From NCBI RefSeq assembly GCF_002007485.1, contig NZ_CP015820.1, positions 2,441,501 through 2,505,500 on the forward strand: a DNA stretch of 64,000 nucleotides, written 5' to 3'. The notes under the pieces were generated by a model. That model was given only the letters and a program-made list of their open reading frames with translations. It was not told where the DNA came from and did not search any database. Source of the stretch: Ditibartonella apihabitans. GTDB taxonomy: Bacteria; Pseudomonadota; Alphaproteobacteria; Rhizobiales; Rhizobiaceae. The position numbers and the translations under genes were made by a program. Every line of letters starts with the position of its first letter. Positions within the stretch are counted from its first letter, which is position 1. This document shows positions 50,628 through 60,573 of the stretch, piece after piece.

Positions 50628-51617
50628 ATGATGACAAAGGACGATCTGGGTATTGATAATGTGCCGGATATAACGGTTTCGGCACGCGAACTTTTCGGTA
50701 TTGATACCGATATGAAGGTTCCAGCGTTCAGCGAAACAGATCCCAATGTGCCCGAGCTTGATCCGGATTATCTATTCGATCGGGAAACAACTTTAGCCAT
50801 CCTTGCCGGTTTTGCCTTCAATCGTCGTGTGATGGTTTCAGGCTATCACGGTACCGGCAAATCCACCCATATCGAGCAGATTGCCGCGCGTTTGAACTGG
50901 CCTTGTATCCGCGTCAATCTTGATAGCCACGTCAGTCGTATCGACCTTGTCGGAAAGGATGCGATTGTTATCAAAAACGGTATGCAGGTGACAGAATTTC
51001 AGGATGGTATTCTGCCATGGGCCTATCAAAGAAATGTTGCACTGGTTTTTGATGAATATGATGCCGGTCGTCCTGATGTTATGTTTGTTATCCAGCGTGT
51101 ATTGGAATCGTCCGGACGTTTGACCTTGCTTGATCAGAGTCGCGTTATTTCACCGCATCCTGCTTTTCGTCTGTTTGCTACAGCAAACACAATCGGTCTG
51201 GGTGACACAACCGGCCTTTACCATGGCACACAGCAAATCAACCAGGCGCAAATGGACCGCTGGTCGATTGTGACAACTTTGAACTATTTGCCGCATGACA
51301 ATGAAGTCAATATTGTTCTGGCAAAGGCAAAATCCTTCCGCACCAAAGAAGGCCGCGAGACAGTTTCACAAATGGTTCATGTTGCCGATATGACGAGACA
51401 AGCCTTCATCAATGGCGATCTTTCGACAGTCATGAGTCCGCGTACCGTTATTACCTGGGCCGAAAACACCGAAATTTTCAAGGATCTGGGATTTGCATTC
51501 CGCCTTACATTTTTAAACAAGTGCGACGAATTGGAACGCCCGATCGTTGCCGAATTCTATCAACGGGCTTTTGGCAAGGAATTGCCTGAATCCCTTGCCA
51601 ACTCGGTTTTGTCATAA
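50628..51617 (+). CDS. cobS: aerobic cobaltochelatase subunit CobS
   Basis: 329-residue AAA+ ATPase (MoxR-like) that with CobT forms the chaperone ring energising CobN in cobalt insertion. Walker A GYHGTGKS is at residues 72-79. Walker B is [10 protein letters not shown] and the sensor region includes [20 protein letters not shown]. The start [10 protein letters not shown] is chosen because GGAGG lies just upstream. The longer frame to 50583 is less likely. Followed by cobT after 11 bases. Confidence 0.96.
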   Translation: MMTKDDLGIDNVPDITVSARELFGIDTDMKVPAFSETDPNVPELDPDYLFDRETTLAILAGFAFNRRVMVSGYHGTGKSTHIEQIAARLNWPCIRVNLDSHVSRIDLVGKDAIVIKNGMQVTEFQDGILPWAYQRNVALVFDEYDAGRPDVMFVIQRVLESSGRLTLLDQSRVISPHPAFRLFATANTIGLGDTTGLYHGTQQINQAQMDRWSIVTTLNYLPHDNEVNIVLAKAKSFRTKEGRETVSQMVHVADMTRQAFINGDLSTVMSPRTVITWAENTEIFKDLGFAFRLTFLNKCDELERPIVAEFYQRAFGKELPESLANSVLS

Positions 51618-51628
51618 GGAAAACAGCT

Positions 51629-53506
51629 TTGGCAGCACAATCAGGAGACAATTCACGCGAACGTCCTTCGGGACTGATTGACAGTGAGCCGTTTAAACGG
51701 GCGACAACTGTATGCATGCGTGCAGTCTCGGGTGATCATGAGCTGGATGTGGTCTTCGGTGAAGACCGCCCCTCAATAGTGGGAGGACATGCAAGACTTC
51801 CCGAAATACCGCGCCACCCGACATATAATGATTTTGCTGTTACCCGTGGACTTGCCGATTCCATGGCTTTGCGTCAGGCCTGGCATGATAGTGAAATCCA
51901 TTCCAATCTTGCTCCGCAAGTGCCCGAAGCACGTGCCGTCTATGATGCGGTCGAACAGGCCCGTGTTGAAGCAATCGGCACACTTGCCATGGAAGGCATG
52001 GCAGAAAACCTTGATGCGATGCTTGCCGATAAATACAAGCGGGCAAATTATCAGGCTATCACCACAAAAGAAGAAGCACCGCTTGAAGAAGCCTTGGCAC
52101 TGATGGTGCGCGAGAAGATTACCGGCCGTAAACCACCTGAAGAAGCTGGTCCCGTCGTTGATTTATGGCGTGACTGGATTGAGGAAAAAGCCGGAACAGA
52201 CCTCGATCATCTGGCAAAAAATGTCAATGACCAAGACAAATTTGCCCGCATCGTGCGTAATATGTTGGCATCCATGCAACTTGCTGACAGTCTTGAAGAT
52301 AACGAGACTGATAGCGAGGGTGAGAACGAGGATGAAAACAACGAGCCTCAGGAAAACGAGGACGGCGATTCAAAAGAACAGGAAGGCTCCGACAAAACCG
52401 AAAGCGAGCCATCTGATGATGTTGATGAAAATGCCGAAGACGGAGACATGGAAGCATCCGATTCGGCAGATGATGATGGCAGCGATTCCGAAGAGATAGA
52501 CACCGAACAGACCCCTGGTCAAACCAAACGCCCGCAACCGCCATTTTCCGATATGGACGAGCTTGGCGATTACAAAGTCTATACGCGCGAATTTGACGAG
52601 GAAGTCGAAGCATCCGAACTTTGTGACATTGAAGAACTCACAAAATTACGTGCGTTTCTTGATAAGCAGCTAACCAATTTGCAAGGTGCTGTCGGCAAGC
52701 TCGCCAACCGCTTGCAACGGCGCTTGATGGCGCAACAGAACAGGTCATGGAATTTCGACCTTGAAGAAGGCTATCTCGATTCGGCACGGCTGCCGCGTGT
52801 CGTTATCGACCCGACACAACCGCTTTCTTTCAAACAGGAGCGCGATACCGATTTTCGCGATACCGTTGTCTCGCTGGTCATCGATAATTCCGGCTCCATG
52901 AGAGGGCGCCCCATTACTGTTGCTGCAACCTGTGTCGATATTCTGGCAAGAACACTTGAACGCTGCGGCGTGAAGGTTGAAATTCTGGGCTTTACGACAA
53001 AAGCATGGAAAGGTGGCCAATCCCGCGAAAAATGGCTCGCCAACGGGAAGCCTGCCAATCCGGGTCGCCTGAACGATCTCCGCCACATTATTTATAAAAG
53101 TGCCGACACACCTTGGCGGCGCGCGAAGCGCAATCTCGGCCTGATGATGCGCGAAGGGCTGCTTAAAGAAAATATCGATGGCGAAGCTTTGATATGGGCG
53201 CACCAACGGTTACTTGGCCGGCGCGAATACCGGCGCATTCTGATGATGATTTCCGACGGCGCTCCGGTTGATGATTCCACACTTTCTGTCAATCCGGGTA
53301 ATTATCTGGAAAAGCATTTGCGCGCTGTTATCGAAGAAATAGAAGCTCACTCGCCGGTCGAATTGATTGCAATCGGTATCGGTCATGATGTCACCCGCTA
53401 TTATCAGCGTGCTGTGACAATTGTCGATGCGGAAGAACTTGCCGGCGCCATGACAGAACAACTTGCAAGCCTGTTTGACGAGAATGAATCCCGTAAAACT
53501 CGCTAA
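51629..53506 (+). CDS. cobT: aerobic cobaltochelatase subunit CobT
   Basis: 625 residues. The N-terminal helical region (1-215) is followed by a strongly acidic, low-complexity linker (about 220-300, runs of Glu, Asp, Asn, Ser), and a C-terminal von Willebrand A domain with the MIDAS motif DNSGS at 419-423 and [10 protein letters not shown]. It starts with TTG, with AAGGA about 8 bases upstream. Partner of CobS. The catalytic subunit CobN is not in this window. Confidence 0.95.
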   Translation: MAAQSGDNSRERPSGLIDSEPFKRATTVCMRAVSGDHELDVVFGEDRPSIVGGHARLPEIPRHPTYNDFAVTRGLADSMALRQAWHDSEIHSNLAPQVPEARAVYDAVEQARVEAIGTLAMEGMAENLDAMLADKYKRANYQAITTKEEAPLEEALALMVREKITGRKPPEEAGPVVDLWRDWIEEKAGTDLDHLAKNVNDQDKFARIVRNMLASMQLADSLEDNETDSEGENEDENNEPQENEDGDSKEQEGSDKTESEPSDDVDENAEDGDMEASDSADDDGSDSEEIDTEQTPGQTKRPQPPFSDMDELGDYKVYTREFDEEVEASELCDIEELTKLRAFLDKQLTNLQGAVGKLANRLQRRLMAQQNRSWNFDLEEGYLDSARLPRVVIDPTQPLSFKQERDTDFRDTVVSLVIDNSGSMRGRPITVAATCVDILARTLERCGVKVEILGFTTKAWKGGQSREKWLANGKPANPGRLNDLRHIIYKSADTPWRRAKRNLGLMMREGLLKENIDGEALIWAHQRLLGRREYRRILMMISDGAPVDDSTLSVNPGNYLEKHLRAVIEEIEAHSPVELIAIGIGHDVTRYYQRAVTIVDAEELAGAMTEQLASLFDENESRKTR

Positions 53507-54147
53507 CAGAACCTATCTTCTACTTGCTGCGGTTCCGTAATTTTTACCTCTTCAATCAGAATTTTGCGACAAACAATCACGCAATCACAGCGTCTTTGAA
53601 TATCTTTGTTAAAACGTAACCGAGTTTTCGGAAATTTGCTTTAATTCCGCATTTTCCCAAACTGTTGCATGCCTATTATCCTGTTCATTTTCTTCTTTAT
53701 TTGCTGGATTTTAAAAACCAAACAGGTAACTGCAGGAAGACAAACGGCTTTCAGCCTGATTTCTACGCATTAACGCAAAAATTTATCAAGACGAAAATGC
53801 CATCGGGATTTGCACTTCTGCTCTATCAAGCCATGACATTTTCTAGCGGAAGCGATGCAATATTCTCGAGGCTTTCATCCTAAAGATTCTTTTTGACTCT
53901 CATACCACGGCATAAGAACACCAATCCCGCAGTGAAACCCGACCATGCTGTTTAAACATGCGTTTCTCTAACCGATGAGACAATCATCAAATCGGCATTC
54001 TTTAAAAATTGGAAATCCGTTCTGTATCGGGTAGCAGCAGCACATTACTGTGCCGACCGCTTAAGAACCGTATATGCAACCTCGCGTCCGACTCAAGCCT
54101 TTATAAGCCCGCACTACGTTTGGGCCAGCAACATTTTAATTGTTGGG
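53507..54147. other. 641-base gap after cobT
   Basis: No gene recognised. A 72-codon frame (53665-53883 plus) lacks recognisable features. The sequence looks like decayed or non-coding DNA at the edge of an accessory patch that continues to 55437. No terminator with a clear T tract was seen after cobT. Confidence 0.5.
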
Positions 54148-54372
54148 TTAGCCTTTTGGTGGAAAAGGATCATTACCGTAAGTATTCCGCTCACGGATTT
54201 TCCCATTTTCACCATGAATGAAAACCTCACTCCCTTGATTCTTTGCTATATTACGCGCAGCTTCGAAAGCTTCCTGCTGCGTGCGATGATGTGAAGTATC
54301 TCTGGAGTTCTTTTCACCACGCACAGCCCAACCGTCAGTTCGTTTAACTACGTGTTGATTTTTACCTGCCAT
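54148..54372 (-). CDS. DUF2188 domain protein
   Basis: 74 residues spanning a complete DUF2188 domain: KNQHVVKRTDGWAVRGEKNS, RTQQEAFEAARNIAKNQGSE, VFIHGENGKIRERNTYGNDP and the terminal FPPKG are the family signature blocks. Function unknown. Such short proteins are common in accessory DNA and near mobile elements. Here it lies about 130 bases from a decayed group II intron gene on the same strand. Base composition around it is more AT-rich than in the neighbouring cobT. Confidence 0.9.
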   Translation of the reverse strand: MAGKNQHVVKRTDGWAVRGEKNSRDTSHHRTQQEAFEAARNIAKNQGSEVFIHGENGKIRERNTYGNDPFPPKG

Positions 54373-54505
54373 GGGGCACCTATTAACAATTTTGACAATA
54401 CTGCATGTATTACCATGGCATTCATTTCAATGTCAACATATTGATCTTTATTTTATATAAAAACACCATATGTAGTATCTAACCCACTTCATGGTTATGG
54501 ATCAA

Positions 54506-55235
54506 TTATTGGCAGTTAGGATGCATCATCATTAAATTATCGATTTCATCACCACCTCCATCTACTCGTCTGATAATGCGATGGACATCCTAATCATTGT
54601 TATCTCTGAAGATCTGGTGGCAGATCGGACATCAATGGCCCTGTCGCGCCCAAATTAATCTCAGTTTTCCTCGCTGCATTTACCTTCTTTCCAGCGCTTA
54701 ACCTGCAGCTCTTCGAAGTACAACTCGTCAACCGGATCATATGGATTAGCCTCAGACCTGATTTTAATGTGACGTTTTATAGTGATATCTTTACAGGATA
54801 CCAACCTTTGTAGGCCGTTTTCCGCATCGATACACTGGAATACCCAGTTCTCGCCACCTATCGAGTGACAATACTTCTGCTTCAGCCAGTATTTGTTGCA
54901 ATTACCGTGCCGTCGACACGACCAGCGCCAGAGCAACTTCCAGACGCGATAGTCGATATAGCCAAACGTCTCTTTGGCAACAATATGACGATGATAATTT
55001 GTCCAACCCCGTAGTACCAGTACCGGTTAAGCTGTTTTATCAGGTCACCTTGTTTTGACGCCAAATTACGTTTCACTATCAGCCTGACTTTCTGGAGGTG
55101 GTTACGCAATCCCCTGGCAGCAGGCGTTATCAACATTTTGCCGCAGTACTTGCGCACGTTCTGCCTCAGAAAATCAAACCCTTCCGAAATATACGTTATC
55201 ACCGGTTTTCCGGCACAAATTTCGCCACCGCTCAA
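54506..55235 (-). pseudogene. relic of a group II intron reverse transcriptase/maturase (C-terminal part)
   Basis: Read on the minus strand, the fragment from 55235 gives the end of the RT/domain X region: ITYISEGFDFLRQNVRKY, then a one-base shift near 55025, then GWTNYHRHIVAKETFGYID, YRVWKLLWRWSCRRHGNCN, KYWLKQKYCHSIGGENWVF and RHIKIRSEANPYDPVDELYF. After a stop at 54661 another frame carries an HNH endonuclease remnant, CPICHQIFRDNND, stop, DVHRIIRRVDGGGDEIDN and MMMHPNCQ. The catalytic RT domain with YADD is absent. It is therefore truncated, frameshifted and stop-interrupted. Confidence 0.88.
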
Positions 55236-55245
55236 AAAGCCTCAA

Positions 55246-55283
55246 CAGATAGGTTTTTTGCAATATAAAAAACCTGTTATCTG
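55246..55283. repeat. inverted repeat upstream of the MFS gene
   Basis: CAGATAGGTTTTTT (55246-55259) pairs with AAAAAACC TGT TATCTG (55267-55283), giving an 8+6 base stem with a 3-base bulge. It lies at the edge of the intron relic and about 150 bases before the MFS start. No T tract follows on either strand, so a terminator role is doubtful. Confidence 0.5.
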
Positions 55284-55437
55284 CCCCGCTCCCGTTAAAT
55301 AATTTTATTGATTTTTACATCAGATATATCAATAATCGACCAATTTCTAACTTGAATATCTGTCTTTCATTTATCAATCAATCCGTTTTTATCGGGGAAG
55401 TTTTTCGAGGGGAAGAAGAACGGGGAGGAGAACAACC

Positions 55438-56733
55438 ATGACGGAATTACGCGCCACACCTAAAGTCCGCAGAAGACAAAATACGACGCTTCTCATGCTG
55501 GTTCTGATCGGAACCATCAACTATATCGACCGTTCGACGCTTTCAATAGGTAACACATTGATCCGTCAGGACCTTGGCTTATCCCTGACCCAAATGGGAT
55601 GGCTGCTTTCCGCGTTTTTATGGGCTTATGCAATTTCACAATTACCTTGTGGACTTCTCGTCGATAGATTCGGAGCGCGCCGCGTATTAGGAATAGGCTT
55701 ATTTATCTGGTCACTTGCCCAGGCATTGTGTGGTATGGTTTTCAACTTCTTCCAATTCATCATTGCCAGAGTATGTCTGGGCATGGGTGAATCACCAATG
55801 TTTGTTTCAAATGCACGCGCTGTACGTGACTGGTTCCCTCTCAGTCAGCGGGGAAAACCGACAGGTATCTATAATTGTGTTTCAACATTGGGACCGACTG
55901 TGGCACCGCCTCTATTAACAGCATTGATGTTGAATTTCGGCTGGCGTTGGATGTTCATCATCATGGGTATTGTCGGTATTATTGTTTCAATAATCTGGTT
56001 CATCATTTATCGAGATCCTCACCACACGGATCTCATAGAAGAAGAAAGAAACTACCTTGTAGCGGGCGAAGAAAATGAACCTGAAAGCACCACCGATTTT
56101 GCCGAATGGATAGGTCTATTCCGCTTTCGTGTAACATGGGGACTGATGTTGGGGTATTTCGGCACCATCTACCTCATGTGGCTATTTATGACATGGCTTC
56201 CGAGTTATCTTGAAATGGAACGCGGCATGAGTTTGCAAAAAACCGGTTGGGTCGCGGCCATTCCCTATGCTTTCGGCATAATCGGCAGCATTGGAACAGG
56301 TTATATTGTTGATTGGGCTTCCTCGAAAGGCATAACTCCGGTTGAAGCCCGCCGGTATATTGTATCATTCAGTCTTGTCATAATGTCGGTTTTCACCTTT
56401 TTATGTGCATTAACAGCGAGCAATGTTTTAGCCGTTATTTTTATTTGCATTGTTATGTTCGGTGTGGGTTCGGCTACAGCAATGGCTTGGGCTATGGTCT
56501 CTGTTTTGGCAGCCCGAAGTGTTACCGGTTCGCTGGGCGGCATAATGAGTGCCTTCGGTTATGTGGGGGGTGCACTGGCACCTACTGTGACCGGTTATAT
56601 TGCACAATTTACAGGAAGTTTTATTCCGGCGCTTTTGGTTGGTTCATGCATCGGCATTCTGTCAGCTATGATCTACCTTTTCTTCTTGCCAAAAACCGCT
56701 TTGACGGAGGAAGATATCGGGCGCAAACACTGA
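55438..56733 (+). CDS. MFS transporter, anion:cation symporter family
   Basis: 431 residues, 12 membrane helices. The helix 1 region GTINYIDRSTLSIGNTLIRQDLGLSLTQMGWLLSAF (continuous) and ISQLPCGLLVDRFGARRVLG are the hallmark of the ACS family (hexuronate, glucarate, galactonate and phthalate-type organic anion importers). GMGESPMFVSNARAVRDWFP is also characteristic. GGGGAGGAG precedes the ATG. Followed on the same strand by an HpcH/HpaI aldolase, so the substrate is probably a sugar acid or aromatic-derived acid. Confidence 0.9.
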   Translation: MTELRATPKVRRRQNTTLLMLVLIGTINYIDRSTLSIGNTLIRQDLGLSLTQMGWLLSAFLWAYAISQLPCGLLVDRFGARRVLGIGLFIWSLAQALCGMVFNFFQFIIARVCLGMGESPMFVSNARAVRDWFPLSQRGKPTGIYNCVSTLGPTVAPPLLTALMLNFGWRWMFIIMGIVGIIVSIIWFIIYRDPHHTDLIEEERNYLVAGEENEPESTTDFAEWIGLFRFRVTWGLMLGYFGTIYLMWLFMTWLPSYLEMERGMSLQKTGWVAAIPYAFGIIGSIGTGYIVDWASSKGITPVEARRYIVSFSLVIMSVFTFLCALTASNVLAVIFICIVMFGVGSATAMAWAMVSVLAARSVTGSLGGIMSAFGYVGGALAPTVTGYIAQFTGSFIPALLVGSCIGILSAMIYLFFLPKTALTEEDIGRKH

Positions 56734-56940
56734 CCGGTTGATCAGATAATGCCAATTTTTCTTTTCTTTGGTTCGGAATTATTTGGTTTTGAACGATTTC
56801 GCTTATTTGAAATCGAATCTCATACAGAAATATTATTTTTCGGAAAATTGACCGGGATATTCTATTTATGAAACAATTCTACTCGTATATCACAGTAGTA
56901 CAAAAAGAAGCGATAGCTGATTGATGGGGAGGATAATAAG

Positions 56941-57705
56941 ATGACAAAAAGCATTAGAACGATTGTTAAAGAAAAGGGCCATGTTTTTTCGGCATGGAGT
57001 AATTTTACCGATCCTGTTGCAATATCCGCATTGGCCGAAACAGATTTTGATGCAATCGTTTTTGATATGCAGCATGGCGCACATGATGAAACGAGCATCA
57101 TTACAGCTATCGATCGTGCAAAATCCCGTGATAAAACGACAATTGTGCGCATTCCCGTCAATCGTTTCGATACGGCAAGCCGTGCCTTGGACTTCGGCGC
57201 CGATGCAATTATTGCACCAATGATAAACTCTGCCGAACAAGCGCGTAAATTGATCGAATTTGTAAAATACCCACCTCTTGGTCAACGTTCGTTCGGAGCG
57301 TTACAACCAAATACCAGTTTTGGTGCTGTTGGCAGTGGCAATTATTTCAGCGGCTGTAATCAACATGTCACAATTTTCGCCATGATCGAAACGCGTGAGG
57401 CTTTCGCAAATCTCGACGAGATCTTGACCGTTCAGGGATTGGATGGTGTTTTCGTTGGTCCTTTTGATTTTTCGGTCGGCTGGAGTGGAGGAAAAGAGGC
57501 TAACCCTTCAAGTCCTGAAATAATAGAGCCATTGACAACGATTGCAGAAAAAGCCCGTGATGCGCATCTAATTGCCGGAGTTTATTGCCCGAACAGCACA
57601 TTTGCCAAACGTTATCAGTCACTCGGTTACCAGTTCATGACATTGAGCAATGACAAAGCAATGATTGGCGAAGCCGCCCGAACCATTCTTAATCAAATGG
57701 CTTGA
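56941..57705 (+). CDS. HpcH/HpaI-family class II aldolase
   Basis: 254-residue metal-dependent aldolase cleaving 2-keto-3-deoxy acids or 4-hydroxy-2-oxo acids to pyruvate and an aldehyde. The fold shows AIVFDMQHGAHDE, TTIVRIPVNRFDTASRALDFGADAIIAPM, metal ligand Glu in FAMIETREAF and Asp in VFVGPFDFSVG. GGGGAGG precedes the start. It lies 207 bases after the MFS importer. The pair looks like an uptake-and-cleavage module for a sugar acid, but no dehydratase, kinase or regulator is beside it. Its 3' end overlaps the convergent transporter gene by 13 bases. Confidence 0.92.
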   Translation: MTKSIRTIVKEKGHVFSAWSNFTDPVAISALAETDFDAIVFDMQHGAHDETSIITAIDRAKSRDKTTIVRIPVNRFDTASRALDFGADAIIAPMINSAEQARKLIEFVKYPPLGQRSFGALQPNTSFGAVGSGNYFSGCNQHVTIFAMIETREAFANLDEILTVQGLDGVFVGPFDFSVGWSGGKEANPSSPEIIEPLTTIAEKARDAHLIAGVYCPNSTFAKRYQSLGYQFMTLSNDKAMIGEAARTILNQMA

Positions 57706-58343
57706 TCGCCTTTTTCGTGAACTTTTCCATGATAGATGTCCGGCATGAAGATTGCCAGAATGGCACCATATGGCAAAAGCATAAAAACGCCCATAAACAG
57801 TTTCACGCAAAAATCGCCGCATGACAATGAAAGCCAGACCGGTATCTCAAGCCCCATCAGGTTTGTCATAGTCGGAATCGAGCTATCGCTGTAACCGGTC
57901 AATTTATCGATAAACGAAAAATGGCTGGAAAAAGCGACCGCGAAGAACCACACGGTATCAAGTGCCGAGCCGGTAATTGCAGCTGCAAGCGGCGCAATCC
58001 ACCAGGTTTTGCGCCGCAATGGATTGAACACCAGAATATCCAGCAATTGTGCAAAAAGAAAAGCCGTTCCCGAGGCAATTGCCAATCGAGGGCTTGCAAG
58101 AATCCACGAAACAGCAAGACCGGCAATAAAACCGGCATAAACAATACGTCTTGCAGCATGGGGGCCGTAACGACGATTCGTCAGATCGTTGATGAGAAAA
58201 GCAAATGGATAGGTAAACGCGCCATAGGTCAGAAGGTGTTCTAATCCGAACCAGTGAAACGGATATTGCACCAGAACATTGGATGCCGTCACCGCGAGGC
58301 ACATTGCAAAAACTGCAAAAATAAGATGCTGGGTCTGTTTCAT
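57693..58343 (-). CDS. queuosine precursor transporter (YhhQ/VUT family)
   Basis: 216-residue inner-membrane protein with about six helices. The family motifs are TYGAFTYPFAFLINDLTNRRYG (residues about 39-60), AIASGTAFLFAQLLDILVFN, and SALDTVWFFAVAF. Members of PF02592 import preQ0/preQ1 for queuosine. Convergent with the aldolase, with 3' overlap of 13 bases. Confidence 0.92.
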   Translation of the reverse strand: MKQTQHLIFAVFAMCLAVTASNVLVQYPFHWFGLEHLLTYGAFTYPFAFLINDLTNRRYGPHAARRIVYAGFIAGLAVSWILASPRLAIASGTAFLFAQLLDILVFNPLRRKTWWIAPLAAAITGSALDTVWFFAVAFSSHFSFIDKLTGYSDSSIPTMTNLMGLEIPVWLSLSCGDFCVKLFMGVFMLLPYGAILAIFMPDIYHGKVHEKGDQAI

Positions 58344-58374
58344 TTTTTTACCCTGGGTGATGGAACCAGAAAAA

Positions 58375-58393
58375 AGGGCCGAAAATCGGCCCT
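58375..58393 (-). terminator. Rho-independent terminator of rpmB
   Basis: Eight-base stem AGGGCCGA / TCGGCCCT with a 3-base loop, 27 bases past the rpmB stop. On the minus strand it is followed by TTTTT. Strong. Confidence 0.92.
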
Positions 58394-58419
58394 CAAGACG
58401 AATCGTTTATTGAAAAAAA

Positions 58420-58713
58420 TCAGGCTGCTGTTTCAGCGAGCTTCTTTTCAATCTGACGCTTCAACAAGCGGGCCCGTTGCGACAATTCCTTGTCACCGGA
58501 CTTCAAAAGAAAAGCATCAAGACCACCGCGATGTTCAACCGAACGTAAAGCATTTGCTGAAATGCGCAAACGATAGCTTTGTTCGAGAGCATCCGAGATC
58601 AATGTAACATTGCAGAGATTTGGCAAAAAACGGCGACGCGATTTGTTATTTGCGTGGCTGACATTATTGCCATATTGGACTGTTTTTCCAGTCAATTCGC
58701 AGGCGCGGGACAT
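58420..58713 (-). CDS. rpmB: 50S ribosomal protein L28
   Basis: 97 residues from the ATG at 58713 ([20 protein letters not shown]), the canonical L28 start. An in-frame GTG three codons earlier is unnecessary. [18 protein letters not shown] and [22 protein letters not shown] are typical of alphaproteobacterial L28. AAAGG lies upstream. Monocistronic, with its own terminator, divergent from SURF1. Confidence 0.97.
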   Translation of the reverse strand: MSRACELTGKTVQYGNNVSHANNKSRRRFLPNLCNVTLISDALEQSYRLRISANALRSVEHRGGLDAFLLKSGDKELSQRARLLKRQIEKKLAETAA

Positions 58714-58919
58714 AGGTTTCACCTTTAAATTCTAATAGAAGCAACCGACAAGCATGTTAAATTTCCAATGAACACGCGCATAGATTAGCTTCCCAAAAAT
58801 TGGTAAGTTGCGTTTCTATAGGGGGCTTGGATGAAAAGGTCAAGGGTTTTCATGTGATAGACGAAAGTTAAAACGTAAGAAATCTGTTTTTTTAATCGGG
58901 ATATGCTAAAAGCAATACC

Positions 58920-59693
58920 ATGATGAGTGATATAAAAACCGATACTCCCCGTTCCCGTGGCCGTTCCCCTATATTTCTGGGCATTTTCGGCTTCCTGTGT
59001 CTATTCTTTTTTTGTGCCTTTTCAGCATTGGGCGTCTGGCAGGTCGAGAGACTCGGCTGGAAAGAAAATCTGATTAAAAATGCCAATGAACGCATCCACC
59101 TTGCGCCAATTGCTGCACCAGCAAAAAGTGAATGGGGAAAGGTAACATATGATAATGACGAATACCGCCCTGTCACACTCACCGGCCGTTTTTTGAATGA
59201 TAAAGAAGTTCTGGTAACTGCTGTCGCCGATGAAGACACCGGTTATTGGGTGCTGACCCCCATGGAAACAGAAGACGGGGCAATTACTTTCATCAATCGG
59301 GGATTTGTCCCCATGGATAAGCGCGATCAACGATCGCGTAAAGCCGGCATAATTGACGGGGAAACAACTGTAACGGGTCTTTTACGCATGAGTGAAGGTG
59401 GCGGTTTTTTCCCGCGCAAAAATAATCCGGATAGTAATTTGTGGTATACGAGGCAATTGCCCGCTATGGCAAAGAAAGTCGGGCTTGATGACGTTGCCCC
59501 ATATTTCATCGATGCCGACAGAACACCCAATAAAGGCGGTTTACCAATTGGTGGTTTAACTGTAGTCAGCTTTCCGAATAATCACTTGAGCTATGCTATT
59601 ACTTGGTTTACTTTGGCCGCCGGTGTATTTGCAGCATCAATATTTTTAATTATTTCTGAAAAGCGGCGGCGGCGTGGTATCGTTTATGAATAA
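58920..59693 (+). CDS. SURF1-family cytochrome oxidase assembly protein
   Basis: 257 residues. TM1 is near 19-41 and TM2 near 225-246, bracketing the periplasmic SURF1 domain with LGVWQVERLGWKENLI, YRPVTLTGRFL, GYWVLTPMETEDG, FINRGFVPMD and NNHLSYAITWFTLA. SURF1 helps insert haem a/a3 (or haem o) during terminal oxidase assembly. No oxidase structural genes are adjacent. Two ATGs at 58920/58923. The stop overlaps the start of the next gene. Confidence 0.93.
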   Translation: MMSDIKTDTPRSRGRSPIFLGIFGFLCLFFFCAFSALGVWQVERLGWKENLIKNANERIHLAPIAAPAKSEWGKVTYDNDEYRPVTLTGRFLNDKEVLVTAVADEDTGYWVLTPMETEDGAITFINRGFVPMDKRDQRSRKAGIIDGETTVTGLLRMSEGGGFFPRKNNPDSNLWYTRQLPAMAKKVGLDDVAPYFIDADRTPNKGGLPIGGLTVVSFPNNHLSYAITWFTLAAGVFAASIFLIISEKRRRRGIVYE

Positions 59694-60573
59694 AGCAACA
59701 GGAATCGGTTTTCTGGCAATCCTCATGTGGTCGCTTCTTGCGACCTTGACCGCTTTTTCCGGAAAAGTTCCGTCTCTCCTGTTGACATCCATGACATTTC
59801 TCATCGGCACAATTCCGGGGGTGGTGATCTGGATCAAACATCCTCAAACATTGAAAGATTTAAAACAACCCCTCGTCGTCTGGGTGGTGGGCATCGGTGG
59901 CCTGTTCGGCTACCACTTCCTTTATTTCACAGCGTTGAGAAATGCGCCGCCTGTTGATGCAGCATTGATCAATTATTTATGGCCTTTGCTGATTGTGCTC
60001 GGTTCTGCACTCATGCCGGGTGAAAAATTGCGCTGGTTCCATGTTCTCGGTGCTTTATTGGGCTTTTCCGGAATGGTGCTGGTCATCGCCGGAAAAGGCG
60101 GATTTGTTATTGATGAAAAAAACATCTATGGCTATCTCGTTGCATTGGGAAGTGCTTTTGCATGGGCGGCCTATTCACTTCTTTCACGTCGATTGTCAAA
60201 AGTTCCAACAACAGTCGTGGCAGCCTTTTGCCTTGTAACATCTATTTTGGCATTTCTTTGCCACTTCATTTTTTCAGAACCCTTCATTTTGCCGGGGACC
60301 GGCACACAATGGCTATCCGTTCTGTTATTAGGTCTCTTTCCTGTCGGACTGGCTTTTTACTGTTGGGATTTTGGTGTCAAAAGGGGCAATATCCAGCTTT
60401 TAGGCGTTGCAAGTTATAGTGCACCTTTGCTTTCCACGCTTATCATGGTGGCAACGGGGCTTGCAGAGCCGTCATGGCGTTTGTTGGCGGCATGTCTACT
60501 CATCACCGGCGGTGCTGTCCTTGCTTCAAAAAATCTGATTTTCAAATCGAAATTGCAACCGGTTTCCGAATAG
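59686..60573 (+). CDS. EamA/DMT-family transporter, YddG-like
   Basis: 295-residue drug/metabolite transporter with 10 helices in two EamA repeats (about 5-135 and 147-288). LFGYHFLYFTALRNAPPVDAALINYLWPL and LGSAFAWAAYSLLSRRLSK resemble the YddG-type amino acid exporters. The ATG at 59686 overlaps the SURF1 stop by 8 bases. A GTG at 59674 is the alternative start. Substrate inferred only by resemblance. Confidence 0.88.
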   Translation: MNKATGIGFLAILMWSLLATLTAFSGKVPSLLLTSMTFLIGTIPGVVIWIKHPQTLKDLKQPLVVWVVGIGGLFGYHFLYFTALRNAPPVDAALINYLWPLLIVLGSALMPGEKLRWFHVLGALLGFSGMVLVIAGKGGFVIDEKNIYGYLVALGSAFAWAAYSLLSRRLSKVPTTVVAAFCLVTSILAFLCHFIFSEPFILPGTGTQWLSVLLLGLFPVGLAFYCWDFGVKRGNIQLLGVASYSAPLLSTLIMVATGLAEPSWRLLAACLLITGGAVLASKNLIFKSKLQPVSE

